Shown: positions 36,005-44,434 of the stretch, one piece after another
How positions within the stretch are numbered: the stretch's first letter is position 1
Layout: each line of letters begins with the position of its first letter
NCBI GenBank assembly: GCA_964655525.1
Contig: CAZZNE010000014.1
Coordinates: 1 to 64,000, forward strand
DNA: 64,000 nt
DNA from: DLAJ01 sp964655525
Lineage (GTDB): Bacteria; Bacillota; Clostridia; Lachnospirales; Lachnospiraceae
Direction of reading: 5' to 3'
Notes under the pieces: model-generated
What the model saw: only the letters and a program-made list of their open reading frames with translations
Told to the model about the DNA's origin: nothing
Database searches by the model: none
Position numbers and translations under genes: made by a program

Positions 36005-36295
36005 ATGTTAGTGTTGATTACATATGATGTTTCTACTCAGGATGCAGCCGGAAAGACGCGCCTTCGCAAAGTAGCCAAAGAGTGTGTGAATTACGGGCAG
36101 CGCGTCCAAAATTCTGTGTTTGAGTGCATATTGGATGCTTCTCAGGTATTATTGTTAAAGGATAAGCTCACATCATTGATTAACGAGAAAGAGGACAGCC
36201 TGCGATTCTATTACTTGGGAAACAATTACCAAACGAAAGTGGAACATTTTGGGTGTAAAACTTCTTATGAGGCAGAAGGAATCTTAATGGTATAG
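36005..36295 (+). CDS. cas2: Cas2 adaptation protein
   Basis: The 96-residue ferredoxin-fold protein begins MLVLITYDVSTQDAAGKTRLRKV, typical of Cas2, with the conserved Asp in YDVST and VFECILDASQ. It bridges two Cas1 dimers. ATG 36005 follows GTAGGTG. It ends the cas operon, and the CRISPR leader starts at once. Confidence 0.96.
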   Translation: MLVLITYDVSTQDAAGKTRLRKVAKECVNYGQRVQNSVFECILDASQVLLLKDKLTSLINEKEDSLRFYYLGNNYQTKVEHFGCKTSYEAEGILMV

Positions 36296-36459
36296 GTTGG
36301 TGCGAGTGGTAAGCTCACATGAAATGTCATGGAGGTTCGCACCAAAAAAAGAAAGAAAATAAAAAAAATAATGTATTTGAGTAAGAGTAGTAATAATACA
36401 ATTTGTAGGTATTGCTAAAATAAAAGGAGCCTATAGCTAAAAAATAGGTGACTTTTGCT
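36296..36459 (+). promoter_or_regulatory. CRISPR leader with a conserved-looking inverted repeat
   Basis: The 164-bp interval between cas2 and the first repeat is AT-rich toward the array. At its 5' end TTGGTGCGA (36297-36305) and TCGCACCAA (36337-36345) are perfect 9-bp arms; within them CATGA-AATG-TCATG forms a second small palindrome. I recall similar GTGCGA/TCGCAC elements upstream of other type I-C arrays. A -10-like TAATAATACAAT occurs near 36409-36415. It should hold the array promoter and the integration signal. Confidence 0.7.
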
Positions 36460-39406
36460 GTCGCTCCCTACGCGGGAGCGTGGATTGAAATTTGAGAACA
36501 ATCCGCTTTCTGCTGATGAAGCAAAGTGTCGCTCCCTACGCGGGAGCGTGGATTGAAATGGTATACCCAGCGGTATATAATGCGGTTATGGCGGGTCGCT
36601 CCCTACGCGGGAGCGTGGATTGAAATATCTCAAAATCTGCCATCTGCAAAAACGTATCAAGTCGCTCCCTACGCGGGAGCGTGGATTGAAATAAGAAAAA
36701 GAATATTATGAGGATTTGTCGATACCAGTCGCTCCCTACGCGGGAGCGTGGATTGAAATTATTAGAAAAATCTTTCTTAATTCTCTGAATCAGTCGCTCC
36801 CTACGCGGGAGCGTGGATTGAAATTCTGCCTAGTGGTGTTTTGCGGTAGGTTGGATGTTGTCGCTCCCTACGCGGGAGCGTGGATTGAAATTTTCAGATA
36901 TATGTAAGTTGCAAAACGGAGGTTTTGTCGCTCCCTACGCGGGAGCGTGGATTGAAATACTACCTCTACTTTCTTTGCGCCACGATTATACGTCGCTCCC
37001 TACGCGGGAGCGTGGATTGAAATATTTAACGAAATTAATGAAATTCTCGGAAATTAGTCGCTCCCTACGCGGGAGCGTGGATTGAAATGTGTTCTTCCCG
37101 CTCGGATTCTGTCATACGAAAAGTCGCTCCCTACGCGGGAGCGTGGATTGAAATTCATTCCTGGATTTTATGGTTGTGGTACGATAAAGTCGCTCCCTAC
37201 GCGGGAGCGTGGATTGAAATAAAACATGAGGGTTACGCCGTCATTAAAGAGGAATGTCGCTCCCTACGCGGGAGCGTGGATTGAAATTAAAGAGTATGAA
37301 GAGTTTGCAGAAAAAAATAAAAGTCGCTCCCTACGCGGGAGCGTGGATTGAAATCTTATAGTTGATGCGTTCCGCCTGGTTGAGCTTATGTCGCTCCCTA
37401 CGCGGGAGCGTGGATTGAAATTGAATGGTGCCGGAAACCAGGCACCTACTTTTTAGTCGCTCCCTACGCGGGAGCGTGGATTGAAATATATTTCCAATAA
37501 TATCTATTGACAATCAACATTTGGTCGCTCCCTACGCGGGAGCGTGGATTGAAATGGTTTATTATGTTTCCGGCTATTGTGTAGACGGGGTCGCTCCCTA
37601 CGCGGGAGCGTGGATTGAAATCCTTTTTCGGGCGGCAAGCATAGGAATGATAATGTCGCTCCCTACGCGGGAGCGTGGATTGAAATCCGCATGATGAAGC
37701 AAGGGCATCCGCAATGGCTTGTCGCTCCCTACGCGGGAGCGTGGATTGAAATTATATCTGTTTCAGCTGAATTTTTTATGTATGCCGTCGCTCCCTACGC
37801 GGGAGCGTGGATTGAAATCACGGGTAGTTGTTGCAATTCACCGTCCGTGCCCCGTCGCTCCCTACGCGGGAGCGTGGATTGAAATTTAACTCGTTTGTGC
37901 ATACATTTAATTTTTCAGGTCGCTCCCTACGCGGGAGCGTGGATTGAAATGGCTCAGTTATACTGATCTGAACGGTTACTTTCCGTCGCTCCCTACGCGG
38001 GAGCGTGGATTGAAATTTCTGGACATGGTGACAAGTCCGTCGACGGTATATGTCGCTCCCTACGCGGGAGCGTGGATTGAAATAATTTATCTATTCGCGG
38101 GCGCTCAAATTATAGAGTCGCTCCCTACGCGGGAGCGTGGATTGAAATACAGGAGAAGGACGAAGAAATCAGGAAATTAAAGTCGCTCCCTACGCGGGAG
38201 CGTGGATTGAAATATCAAGCGTCCCGTCGTCGATTGCTGTGATTGTGTGTCGCTCCCTACGCGGGAGCGTGGATTGAAATCGCGAAGTGGTTCTGATTGT
38301 AGCAAGGAAGAACGGTCGCTCCCTACGCGGGAGCGTGGATTGAAATTTTCATGTCCTGAATAAGATATTGCGCTGAATATCGTCGCTCCCTACGCGGGAG
38401 CGTGGATTGAAATAATTGTATGATCAATTACTTTCTAAAATGTGACTGTCGCTCCCTACGCGGGAGCGTGGATTGAAATATACACTTTCGGACGTTCACA
38501 ATTAGAACTGTTCAGTCGCTCCCTACGCGGGAGCGTGGATTGAAATAAGAATTGTTTGCCGGACGCGCTCTATCTTATCGTCGCTCCCTACGCGGGAGCG
38601 TGGATTGAAATAAAGAAGCATCAACATTTTGATCAGTTTCTTTTGGTCGCTCCCTACGCGGGAGCGTGGATTGAAATAAGCACCGCTAAGATCGCGTTGC
38701 TGTCATAGCTTAGTCGCTCCCTACGCGGGAGCGTGGATTGAAATTTCCACGCCCTGCGCCATGCCAGCAGGAAGCATGTCGCTCCCTACGCGGGAGCGTG
38801 GATTGAAATCAAGGTATTACAAAGATATGGACGTATCAGATTTGTCGCTCCCTACGCGGGAGCGTGGATTGAAATCAAGCTGCTCACATGGATCTCGAAT
38901 TTGGACGAGGGTCGCTCCCTACGCGGGAGCGTGGATTGAAATGTTTGATTAAGTGGTTTACCAGTGCCATGTTTGAGTCGCTCCCTACGCGGGAGCGTGG
39001 ATTGAAATATAGAGTACCAAATGCGAACAGAAACGAATACAGTCGCTCCCTACGCGGGAGCGTGGATTGAAATATTCCTATATCAACGTTTATTGTTATC
39101 GGTGAACTGTCGCTCCCTACGCGGGAGCGTGGATTGAAATGTGTATCGGGTTGTGTCGAGATAATTCTTCGTTAGGTCGCTCCCTACGCGGGAGCGTGGA
39201 TTGAAATATCACCCTACTTTATTTCGTCCCACATGCTTTCGGTCGCTCCCTACGCGGGAGCGTGGATTGAAATCAGTCTGAGCATACGGAGATTTACACG
39301 ACCGACACGTCGCTCCCTACGTGGGAGCGTGGATTGAAATAGCATAATGTTTCTTATCCTCTTCGCTGATCGCAGTCGCTCCCTACATGGGAGTGTGGAT
39401 TGAATT
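36460..39406 (+). CRISPR. type I-C CRISPR array, 45 repeats and 44 spacers
   Basis: The repeat is 32 bp: stem CGCTCCC/GGGAGCG with loop TACGC, then the tag TGGATTGAAAT that becomes the crRNA 5' handle. Repeats 1-43 (36460 to 39273) are identical by eye. Repeat 44 (39309-39340) has one change in the loop (C to T); repeat 45 (39375-39406) has changes in the loop, stem and last bases. Spacers are 33-36 bp (mostly 33-35), and I noticed no duplicated spacer. The leader end is therefore beside cas2 and the oldest end beside spmB. Transcription runs plus-strand. Spacer targets were not identified. Confidence 0.99.
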
Positions 39407-39498
39407 TGTTCAAACGCAAATGGTTAAATTGCTGGTTTACAGGAAGCGAAACAACTATACAAATATCGTATTATGAGCTATTTTGTAAAGTATCGATA

Positions 39499-39579
39499 AG
39501 TGACATTCTTTGCCTTGATAGGAGGTGTTGATTTTGAGGAAATATCAAGGCTGATTGAGAGGTTCTTGATATTGTCACT
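39499..39579 (+). other. nested inverted repeat between the CRISPR array and spmB
   Basis: Outer arms AGTGACA (39499-39505) and TGTCACT (39573-39579); inner arms GCCTTGATA (39512-39520) and TATCAAGGC (39543-39551). The inner loop exposes a strong SD, AGGAGGTG, followed by a nine-codon frame GTG to TGA. The whole interval 39407-39730 holds no gene I can support. Another small palindrome TGTAAA-TACA-TTTACA lies at about 39692-39707, close to spmB. Confidence 0.45.
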
Positions 39580-39730
39580 GGTTTTGATTGACGTGTGTGA
39601 TAAAAATTTAGATAACAAACAAAATGCAATCTTCTTTCTAATATTCCACAGAAATCAAAGAATACGCTTGTAATTATCCTCATATCATAGTATGTAAATA
39701 CATTTACAAGGATGATATGGGAGAGACAAC

Positions 39731-40267
39731 ATGAATTTTGCCGCAGTACTCGCTAATATTTCCAACATCATCATCCCGGTTGTCATTTTTTATGTTGTGG
39801 CAATGGGGCTTGTTGCAAAGAAAAAAGTATATGAGGATTTTGTAAAGGGGGCAACGGACGGGTTTCATACGGTCATCCATATTATGCCGACACTGATCGG
39901 ATTGATGGTGGCGGTCGGAATTTTGCGTGCGTCAGGCTTTCTTGATCTGATCAGTATGCTGTTTCGCGGCTTTACCGATCAAATGGGTCTGCCTGCGCAG
40001 CTTATGCCGCTCATTTTTATCCGTATGTTCTCATCCTCGGCGGCTACGGGTTTTGCGCTCGATATGTTTCGCGAATATGGGACGGACAGCTATATCGGGA
40101 CGCTGACCTCCCTGCTTTTGTCGTGTACGGAGACAATTTTTTATACCATGTCCGTCTATTTTATTGCGGCGAAGGTGACAAAAACACGCTGGACACTCGC
40201 CGGTGCGCTTCTTGCCACGATTGCGGGCATTGCGGCAAGCGTGGCGCTGGCGGGGGTGTTGACATGA
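39731..40267 (+). CDS. spmB: spore maturation protein B
   Basis: The 178-residue membrane protein matches SpmB: IIIPVVIFYVVAMGLVAKKKVYEDFVKGATDGF at the N-terminus, then MPTLIGLMVAVGILRASGFLD, FIRMFSSSAATGF and SCTETIFYTMSVYF, the nucleoside-recognition (gate) domain. With SpmA it is required for spore core dehydration. The SD ATGGGAGAG precedes ATG. It has been separated from spmA by the CRISPR-Cas island, so its transcription must come from a promoter in the interval after the array or by read-through. Confidence 0.94.
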   Translation: MNFAAVLANISNIIIPVVIFYVVAMGLVAKKKVYEDFVKGATDGFHTVIHIMPTLIGLMVAVGILRASGFLDLISMLFRGFTDQMGLPAQLMPLIFIRMFSSSAATGFALDMFREYGTDSYIGTLTSLLLSCTETIFYTMSVYFIAAKVTKTRWTLAGALLATIAGIAASVALAGVLT

Positions 40268-40314
40268 CGGTTTTTAAACATAAACCCTTATTTTGACACA
40301 GATTGGGAAATATG

Positions 40315-40345
40315 GGGGCTGTAAAAAACAGCCCCTGTGTTTCTG
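40315..40345 (+). terminator. terminator after spmB
   Basis: GGGGCTG (40315-40321) and CAGCCCC (40329-40335) pair perfectly around TAAAAAA and are followed by TGTGTTT. Confidence 0.75.
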
Positions 40346-40399
40346 CCATTTCTCATCAGACAGGAATCTTTTTAACTTATAGGAAATTCCTCAGTCCCG

Positions 40400-40424
40400 A
40401 AAGAACGCGCAGCGTTCTTTTTTA
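40400..40424 (+). terminator. second terminator between spmB and blaR1
   Basis: AAAGAACGC and GCGTTCTTT form a stem with a very short loop and are followed by TTTT on the plus strand. It touches the stop codon of the convergent blaR1-like gene and may also help to end that transcript. Confidence 0.7.
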
Positions 40425-42005
40425 ATCATACCAATTGCGAGTTCGGCGGTCATACTCGGCGTCTCCCGCATGGAATGCCGTGACGGCGGTGATATAACCA
40501 AGGCGGTCGCGGGTGATTATAATATCGACCGTGCCCTCCTGTCGTGACTGATACCTGCCGAGCATCTCATCAGAAAATCGGCGGATCGTTTCGCCGTTAT
40601 AGCACAGCGTATCGTTTTGCACATCGGGACGGACAAGCCCCCATTTGGCGTATTCTTCATAAAGCGTCTCGCGGTCTAAGATAAGGGAAAGGTCCGTTGC
40701 AAACGCGCCCGCTTCCACATGAAACTCCTCGGATAACGCTTTTTTGATGCGGTCGCTTAACACATCGGGGTCGTTTGAGGTATCCTCATGCATCACGTCA
40801 AAAATAACTTGTTCCGCTCTGTGCTCGGCATTTTCACCGAGTGAGACGCCCCTTGTCAGGGTGACACGCACGCCGAAACGGCAGGTGTCAGAGCAGCAAA
40901 AAGACGTAAAGTACGGATCAAAAGGAGCCTGCCCGCCCGTAGCGAACACAACGGAGCCGCAGAGAACAAAGCAGATGGAGAGCGCGATCACAAGCATCGG
41001 TGCCTTTTTGTAACGCAGAATGCTTGAAACGCGCCGCTCGACTGCGGTTTTGGAAAAGGCGCTGTAGAGCAAGGTCGGGCGGTTTCCGGTAATCGCCATG
41101 GCAAGCAGGCTGAGCGCGTAGCTTTTTTTCGCGTCCTCGTCGTGATACAGACGAAGAACTGCTTCGTCGCACGCCGTTTCCATATCAGACGCCATGTATC
41201 TGGACATGATCCAGACCAAGGGATTGAACCAATGGATGCATAGTGTTACAAGCATGATGAATTTGAACCAGTTATCCCCGCGGCGGATATGCATGACCTC
41301 GTGGCAGAGAATATGACGCAGCAGCTCTTTGTTGTTAAAATCCATGCGTGTCGGGAGGTAAATCTTGGGCGCGGTCAGACCGCATACGAGAGGGGAGGCA
41401 ATCTGATCATTCGTAAATACCAGTATGTGTCCCATATTCATTTCCCGAAGAAGCGCGTTGATCGTTTCGTTGTGTTCCACTAAGAGTGAATCCTTCAAGC
41501 GCACCGAATAGCTGTATTTTTGAAAAAGAAGAATACCTGCCGTGATGATAATCCCCGGAAAATAAAGGAATGTAAGGATTCGCCATAACATGTCGGAGTA
41601 TTCCGTAAAATGTCTAAAATACCCGGTTTCCTCGTAATACATGGTGTCCTGACTGATGGCGCCGCCCGCTATGAGCGCGTTGGTGTCAGCCACCTCAACT
41701 GTATGCGAAGAATTCTGTGTCTGACTGACGGAACTGTCGTAAGGAACATACTCGTTCACGGCAAGGGCAGAGGTGGCTTGTTCCATCAAAGGAAAGTTTA
41801 TGGTAAAGGGGACTTTCATGCTCAGCGGGCTGCTTACGGAAAAAGGGATCAGCAGGCGCAGCAGGATCACGCCCCAAAGGATGGGAAACACGAACTTCGG
41901 CAGCTTATTTTTTAACAGACCGCGCAGCACAAGAACAATCGCGATCATCATACTTCCATAAAAAACCATTAAATAAAAAGGCATATTCATCGTAAAATTT
42001 ATCAT
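40422..42005 (-). CDS. BlaR1/MecR1-family M56 metallopeptidase sensor
   Basis: This 527-residue protein has four membrane helices (about 10-30, 38-60, about 140-165, about 325-345) and the cytoplasmic M56 zinc protease with HEVMHIRRGD (HExxH). In BlaR1, ligand binding outside triggers cleavage of the BlaI repressor. The outer C-terminal part (about 350-527) does not look like a penicillin-binding transpeptidase domain: I see no S-x-x-K, so the signal is probably not a beta-lactam. ATG 42005 is well spaced from AAGGAAG; an ATG six bases earlier touches the SD. It follows the blaI-like gene by 15 nt. Confidence 0.88.
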   Translation of the reverse strand: MINFTMNMPFYLMVFYGSMMIAIVLVLRGLLKNKLPKFVFPILWGVILLRLLIPFSVSSPLSMKVPFTINFPLMEQATSALAVNEYVPYDSSVSQTQNSSHTVEVADTNALIAGGAISQDTMYYEETGYFRHFTEYSDMLWRILTFLYFPGIIITAGILLFQKYSYSVRLKDSLLVEHNETINALLREMNMGHILVFTNDQIASPLVCGLTAPKIYLPTRMDFNNKELLRHILCHEVMHIRRGDNWFKFIMLVTLCIHWFNPLVWIMSRYMASDMETACDEAVLRLYHDEDAKKSYALSLLAMAITGNRPTLLYSAFSKTAVERRVSSILRYKKAPMLVIALSICFVLCGSVVFATGGQAPFDPYFTSFCCSDTCRFGVRVTLTRGVSLGENAEHRAEQVIFDVMHEDTSNDPDVLSDRIKKALSEEFHVEAGAFATDLSLILDRETLYEEYAKWGLVRPDVQNDTLCYNGETIRRFSDEMLGRYQSRQEGTVDIIITRDRLGYITAVTAFHAGDAEYDRRTRNWYD

Positions 42006-42020
42006 TGTCATCTTCCTTTC

Positions 42021-42374
42021 TTACTTCGCGTCTTTGATCATTTGTGCGAGCCGTGCGGCGTCATCTTCCGAAAGACCCTGATTTTTGAGAAACGAGGAGA
42101 AAAAGAGCTCGCTTGAACCGCCGAACATTTTGTCAATCAGTTGTTCCGTTTCGCTTTGCGCTACTTCGTCGCGGCTCACAAGGGATTTGCAGATAAAGCC
42201 CGGCTCCTCGCGTTCGATCGCGCCCTTTTCAATGCATTTTTTGATGACCGTATAGGTTGTATTTTTATTCCAGCCGATGCGTTCGGAGAGTATGTCTACG
42301 ATCTCCTTGGCAGATTTCGGCTCTTGTTCCCATAAAACTTCCATCACTTTTAATTCAGAATCGAATAGTTTCAT
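42021..42374 (-). CDS. BlaI/MecI/CopY-family transcriptional repressor
   Basis: The 117-residue winged-helix protein starts MKLFDSELKVMEVLWEQEPKSAKEI and has the recognition region NKNTTYTVIKKCIEKGAIEREEPGF, all standard for BlaI/MecI. The C-terminal half is the dimerisation and cleavage part. ATG 42374 follows AGGAGGTG. It should bind the two palindromes upstream and be inactivated by the BlaR1-like protease encoded next. Confidence 0.93.
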   Translation of the reverse strand: MKLFDSELKVMEVLWEQEPKSAKEIVDILSERIGWNKNTTYTVIKKCIEKGAIEREEPGFICKSLVSRDEVAQSETEQLIDKMFGGSSELFFSSFLKNQGLSEDDAARLAQMIKDAK

Positions 42375-42429
42375 GATCGTCACCTCCTGGTATGTTTCAT
42401 CTGTTAGGTAAGCATGCTTTTGCGAGTAC

Positions 42430-42490
42430 AGACTATCGTGATAGTCTGCGTTCTTTATGACAGACTATCACGATAGTCCGCGGGTGTCAA
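42430..42490 (-). promoter_or_regulatory. BlaI-controlled promoter with two operators
   Basis: Two palindromes, AGACTATC-GT-GATAGTCT (42430-42447) and AGACTATC-AC-GATAGTC (42462-42478), lie 32 bp centre to centre. On the minus strand, TTGACA (42490-42485) is 17 bases from TAGTCT (42467-42462), so one operator fills the spacer and -10 box and the other covers the early transcript. Direct repression of the regulator operon is strongly suggested. Confidence 0.85.
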
Positions 42491-42644
42491 TAGAAAATCA
42501 AAAAAATATAAAATTACTCTAAATCGGACAAATTGACGTTTCATTCTTTTAGAAAATATGCTATGATGGTAGACAATGAGGGGCTATGGCGACATAACCC
42601 TTTTTGTGACTGCACGAAGAATGCTTGAGACGGGAGAACTTTCC

Positions 42645-43130
42645 ATGAGAAGACACGACAGAGAAATTACGGAGTTTGATGAACTGGTGGCAGTCATGCG
42701 GCGCTGCGACGTCTGCCGTCTTGCCTTTCAGGACGGGGAGATTCCTTATATCGTACCGCTGAATTTCGGGCTGCAGGTGCGTGACGGCGAGGTTACCTTG
42801 TTTTTTCATGGCGCTGCCGAGGGAAAAAAGTACGAGGTCATGAAGCGCCAGCCGAGGGCGGCGTTTGAGATGGACTGCGCGCACCGGCTTGTGCTGGATG
42901 ACGACAAACATAGCTGTACGATGGAATATGAGAGCGTGATCGGCAGCGGCACGGTGTCGCTGTTAAGCGAAGATGAGAAATATGAGGCGCTGCTGTGTCT
43001 GATGCGCCAGTATCACAGTGAGGATTTTCCTTTTAACAAGGATATGATGGCGGCGACCAACGTCTTCTGCCTGCGTGTGGAGCATATGACAGGCAAGCGT
43101 AGGAAAAAGGGCGGCGGAAAACAAAAATGA
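42645..43130 (+). CDS. pyridoxamine 5'-phosphate oxidase-like flavoprotein (NimA-type)
   Basis: The 161-residue protein starts MRRHDREITEFDELVAVMRRCDVCRLAF, the usual beginning of the clostridial nitroimidazole-resistance-like FMN proteins, and continues with PYIVPLNFGLQVRDGEVTLFFHGAAEGKK, the split beta-barrel that binds FMN or heme. ATG 42645 follows GGGAG. The reaction is unknown. An extended -10 (TGCTATGAT, 42559-42567) lies upstream. Its last bases overlap the next gene (ATGA). Confidence 0.88.
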   Translation: MRRHDREITEFDELVAVMRRCDVCRLAFQDGEIPYIVPLNFGLQVRDGEVTLFFHGAAEGKKYEVMKRQPRAAFEMDCAHRLVLDDDKHSCTMEYESVIGSGTVSLLSEDEKYEALLCLMRQYHSEDFPFNKDMMAATNVFCLRVEHMTGKRRKKGGGKQK

Positions 43131-43570
43131 ACTATGGGATAACAGCGGCGGCCGTGGTTGCTGCGGCAGCGGGTTTGTATTTACTGTGGCGGTACGTGCG
43201 TGCGCATAGGCGGCCTGACCGGATCGACGGGATGGAAGGGCATGAATTTGAATATTTTTGCGCGGAGCTTTTGCAGGAGCACGGATTTTGCGACGTCAGG
43301 GTGACAAAGGGAAGCGGCGATTACGGGGTGGACATCCTTGCGGAAAAGGACGGCATCAGCTATGCGATCCAGTGTAAGGCATACGCGTCGCCGGTCGGCG
43401 TCAAAGCGGTGCAGGAGGCATATGCGGGCAGGGACTATTATGACTGTATGGTCGGCGCGGTGCTGACGAATCAGTATTTTACAAAGCCTGCAGTGGAAGC
43501 AGCAAAGAAGCTCAAAATTTTGTTGTGGGACAGGGGCTATTTGGACGAGATGATGAGTGAGCGGGAGTGA
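43127..43570 (+). CDS. membrane-anchored Mrr-type restriction endonuclease-like protein
   Basis: The 147-residue protein has one N-terminal membrane helix (about 4-22), a basic stretch, then an Mrr-family PD-(D/E)xK nuclease fold. The key residues are in GHEFEYFCAELLQ, KGSGDYGVDILAEKDG (catalytic Asp) and YAIQCKAYASPVG (Q-x-K in place of E-x-K). It thus combines a membrane anchor with a modified-DNA nuclease-like domain. It overlaps the PNPOx-like gene by 4 nt. The family occurs near tubulin-like and transport genes in Clostridia, and the function is unknown. Confidence 0.85.
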   Translation: MNYGITAAAVVAAAAGLYLLWRYVRAHRRPDRIDGMEGHEFEYFCAELLQEHGFCDVRVTKGSGDYGVDILAEKDGISYAIQCKAYASPVGVKAVQEAYAGRDYYDCMVGAVLTNQYFTKPAVEAAKKLKILLWDRGYLDEMMSERE

Positions 43571-43669
43571 CGGTGGATCTGAAACGGCGTTGATAGAATG
43601 ACTTAGGCAGGTGCGCATGGGTAAATTGGACGGGCAGAAGTTTTACATGAGCATGAAGAGAGGTATGGT

Positions 43670-44374
43670 ATGAGTGCATTTGTGGAATTTGATCATGTTA
43701 AAAAAACATATCACATGGGTGAAGTTACGATCGAGGCGCTCCGGGATGTGAGCTTTCAGATCGAACAAGGCGAGTTCTGCGTGATCGTGGGGGCGTCGGG
43801 AGCGGGAAAGACGACGATTCTTAATATTTTAGGCGGCATGGATACGTTATCCGAGGGAAGGGTATTTTTAGACGGAGCGGAAATATCGGGTTATTCCGCA
43901 AAAAAGCTAACTACTTACCGCCGCCATGACATTGGGTTTGTGTTTCAGTTTTACAATCTGGTCGGCAACCTGACCGCGCTTGAAAATGTGGAGCTTGCGG
44001 CGCAGATCTGCAAAAATCCGATGGATGCGGGCAAGGTGCTTGAGGAGGTCGGATTAAAGGAGCGCGCGGGCAATTTCCCGGCGCAGCTTTCCGGCGGCGA
44101 GCAGCAGCGGGTTGCCATCGCGCGGGCGCTCGCCAAGAATCCGAAGTTGCTTTTGTGCGACGAGCCGACGGGCGCGCTTGATTACAATACAGGTAAAGCG
44201 GTGCTGAAGCTGCTTCAGGATACATGCAGAACAAGTGGCAAGACAGTTGTTGTCATTACGCATAATCAGGCGCTTACGGCAATGGCAGACCGTATTATCA
44301 CAGTGAAAAACGGAACGATCACGTCTGAAGAAAAAAATGGACATATCATTCCGGTGGAAGAGATCGAATGGTAA
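43670..44374 (+). CDS. MacB/LolD-type ABC transporter ATP-binding protein
   Basis: The 234-residue ATPase has Walker A GASGAGKTT, Q-loop FVFQFYNLVGNLTALENV, signature QLSGGEQQRVAIARAL and Walker B LLLCDEPTGALD. This set is characteristic of the MacB/FtsE/LolD (type VII) class, which works by mechanical force with a FtsX-like permease. That permease follows 60 nt downstream. Likely roles are export or envelope stress; the substrate is not evident. Confidence 0.94.
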   Translation: MSAFVEFDHVKKTYHMGEVTIEALRDVSFQIEQGEFCVIVGASGAGKTTILNILGGMDTLSEGRVFLDGAEISGYSAKKLTTYRRHDIGFVFQFYNLVGNLTALENVELAAQICKNPMDAGKVLEEVGLKERAGNFPAQLSGGEQQRVAIARALAKNPKLLLCDEPTGALDYNTGKAVLKLLQDTCRTSGKTVVVITHNQALTAMADRIITVKNGTITSEEKNGHIIPVEEIEW

Positions 44375-44434
44375 AATGACACGCATGTCGGGATGAACCA
44401 TAATTGATAGAGTCGTTTGGAGGAATGGGTTTTT

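Noticed and set aside
36526..39070. Many open frames of 60-78 residues with repeated strings such as SLPTRERGLK or APYAGAWIEI
   Set aside because: They are translations of the CRISPR repeat in different frames joined by spacers; no SD sites and no protein features.
26128..39731. Transposase, integrase or att-site evidence for how the CRISPR-Cas island entered
   Set aside because: No integrase or transposase gene and no convincing direct repeats at the two edges could be seen.
40422..42005. Calling the sensor a true beta-lactam receptor BlaR1
   Set aside because: The outer domain shows no S-x-x-K or other penicillin-binding motif, and no beta-lactamase gene of class A lies nearby; only the M56 protease part is supported.
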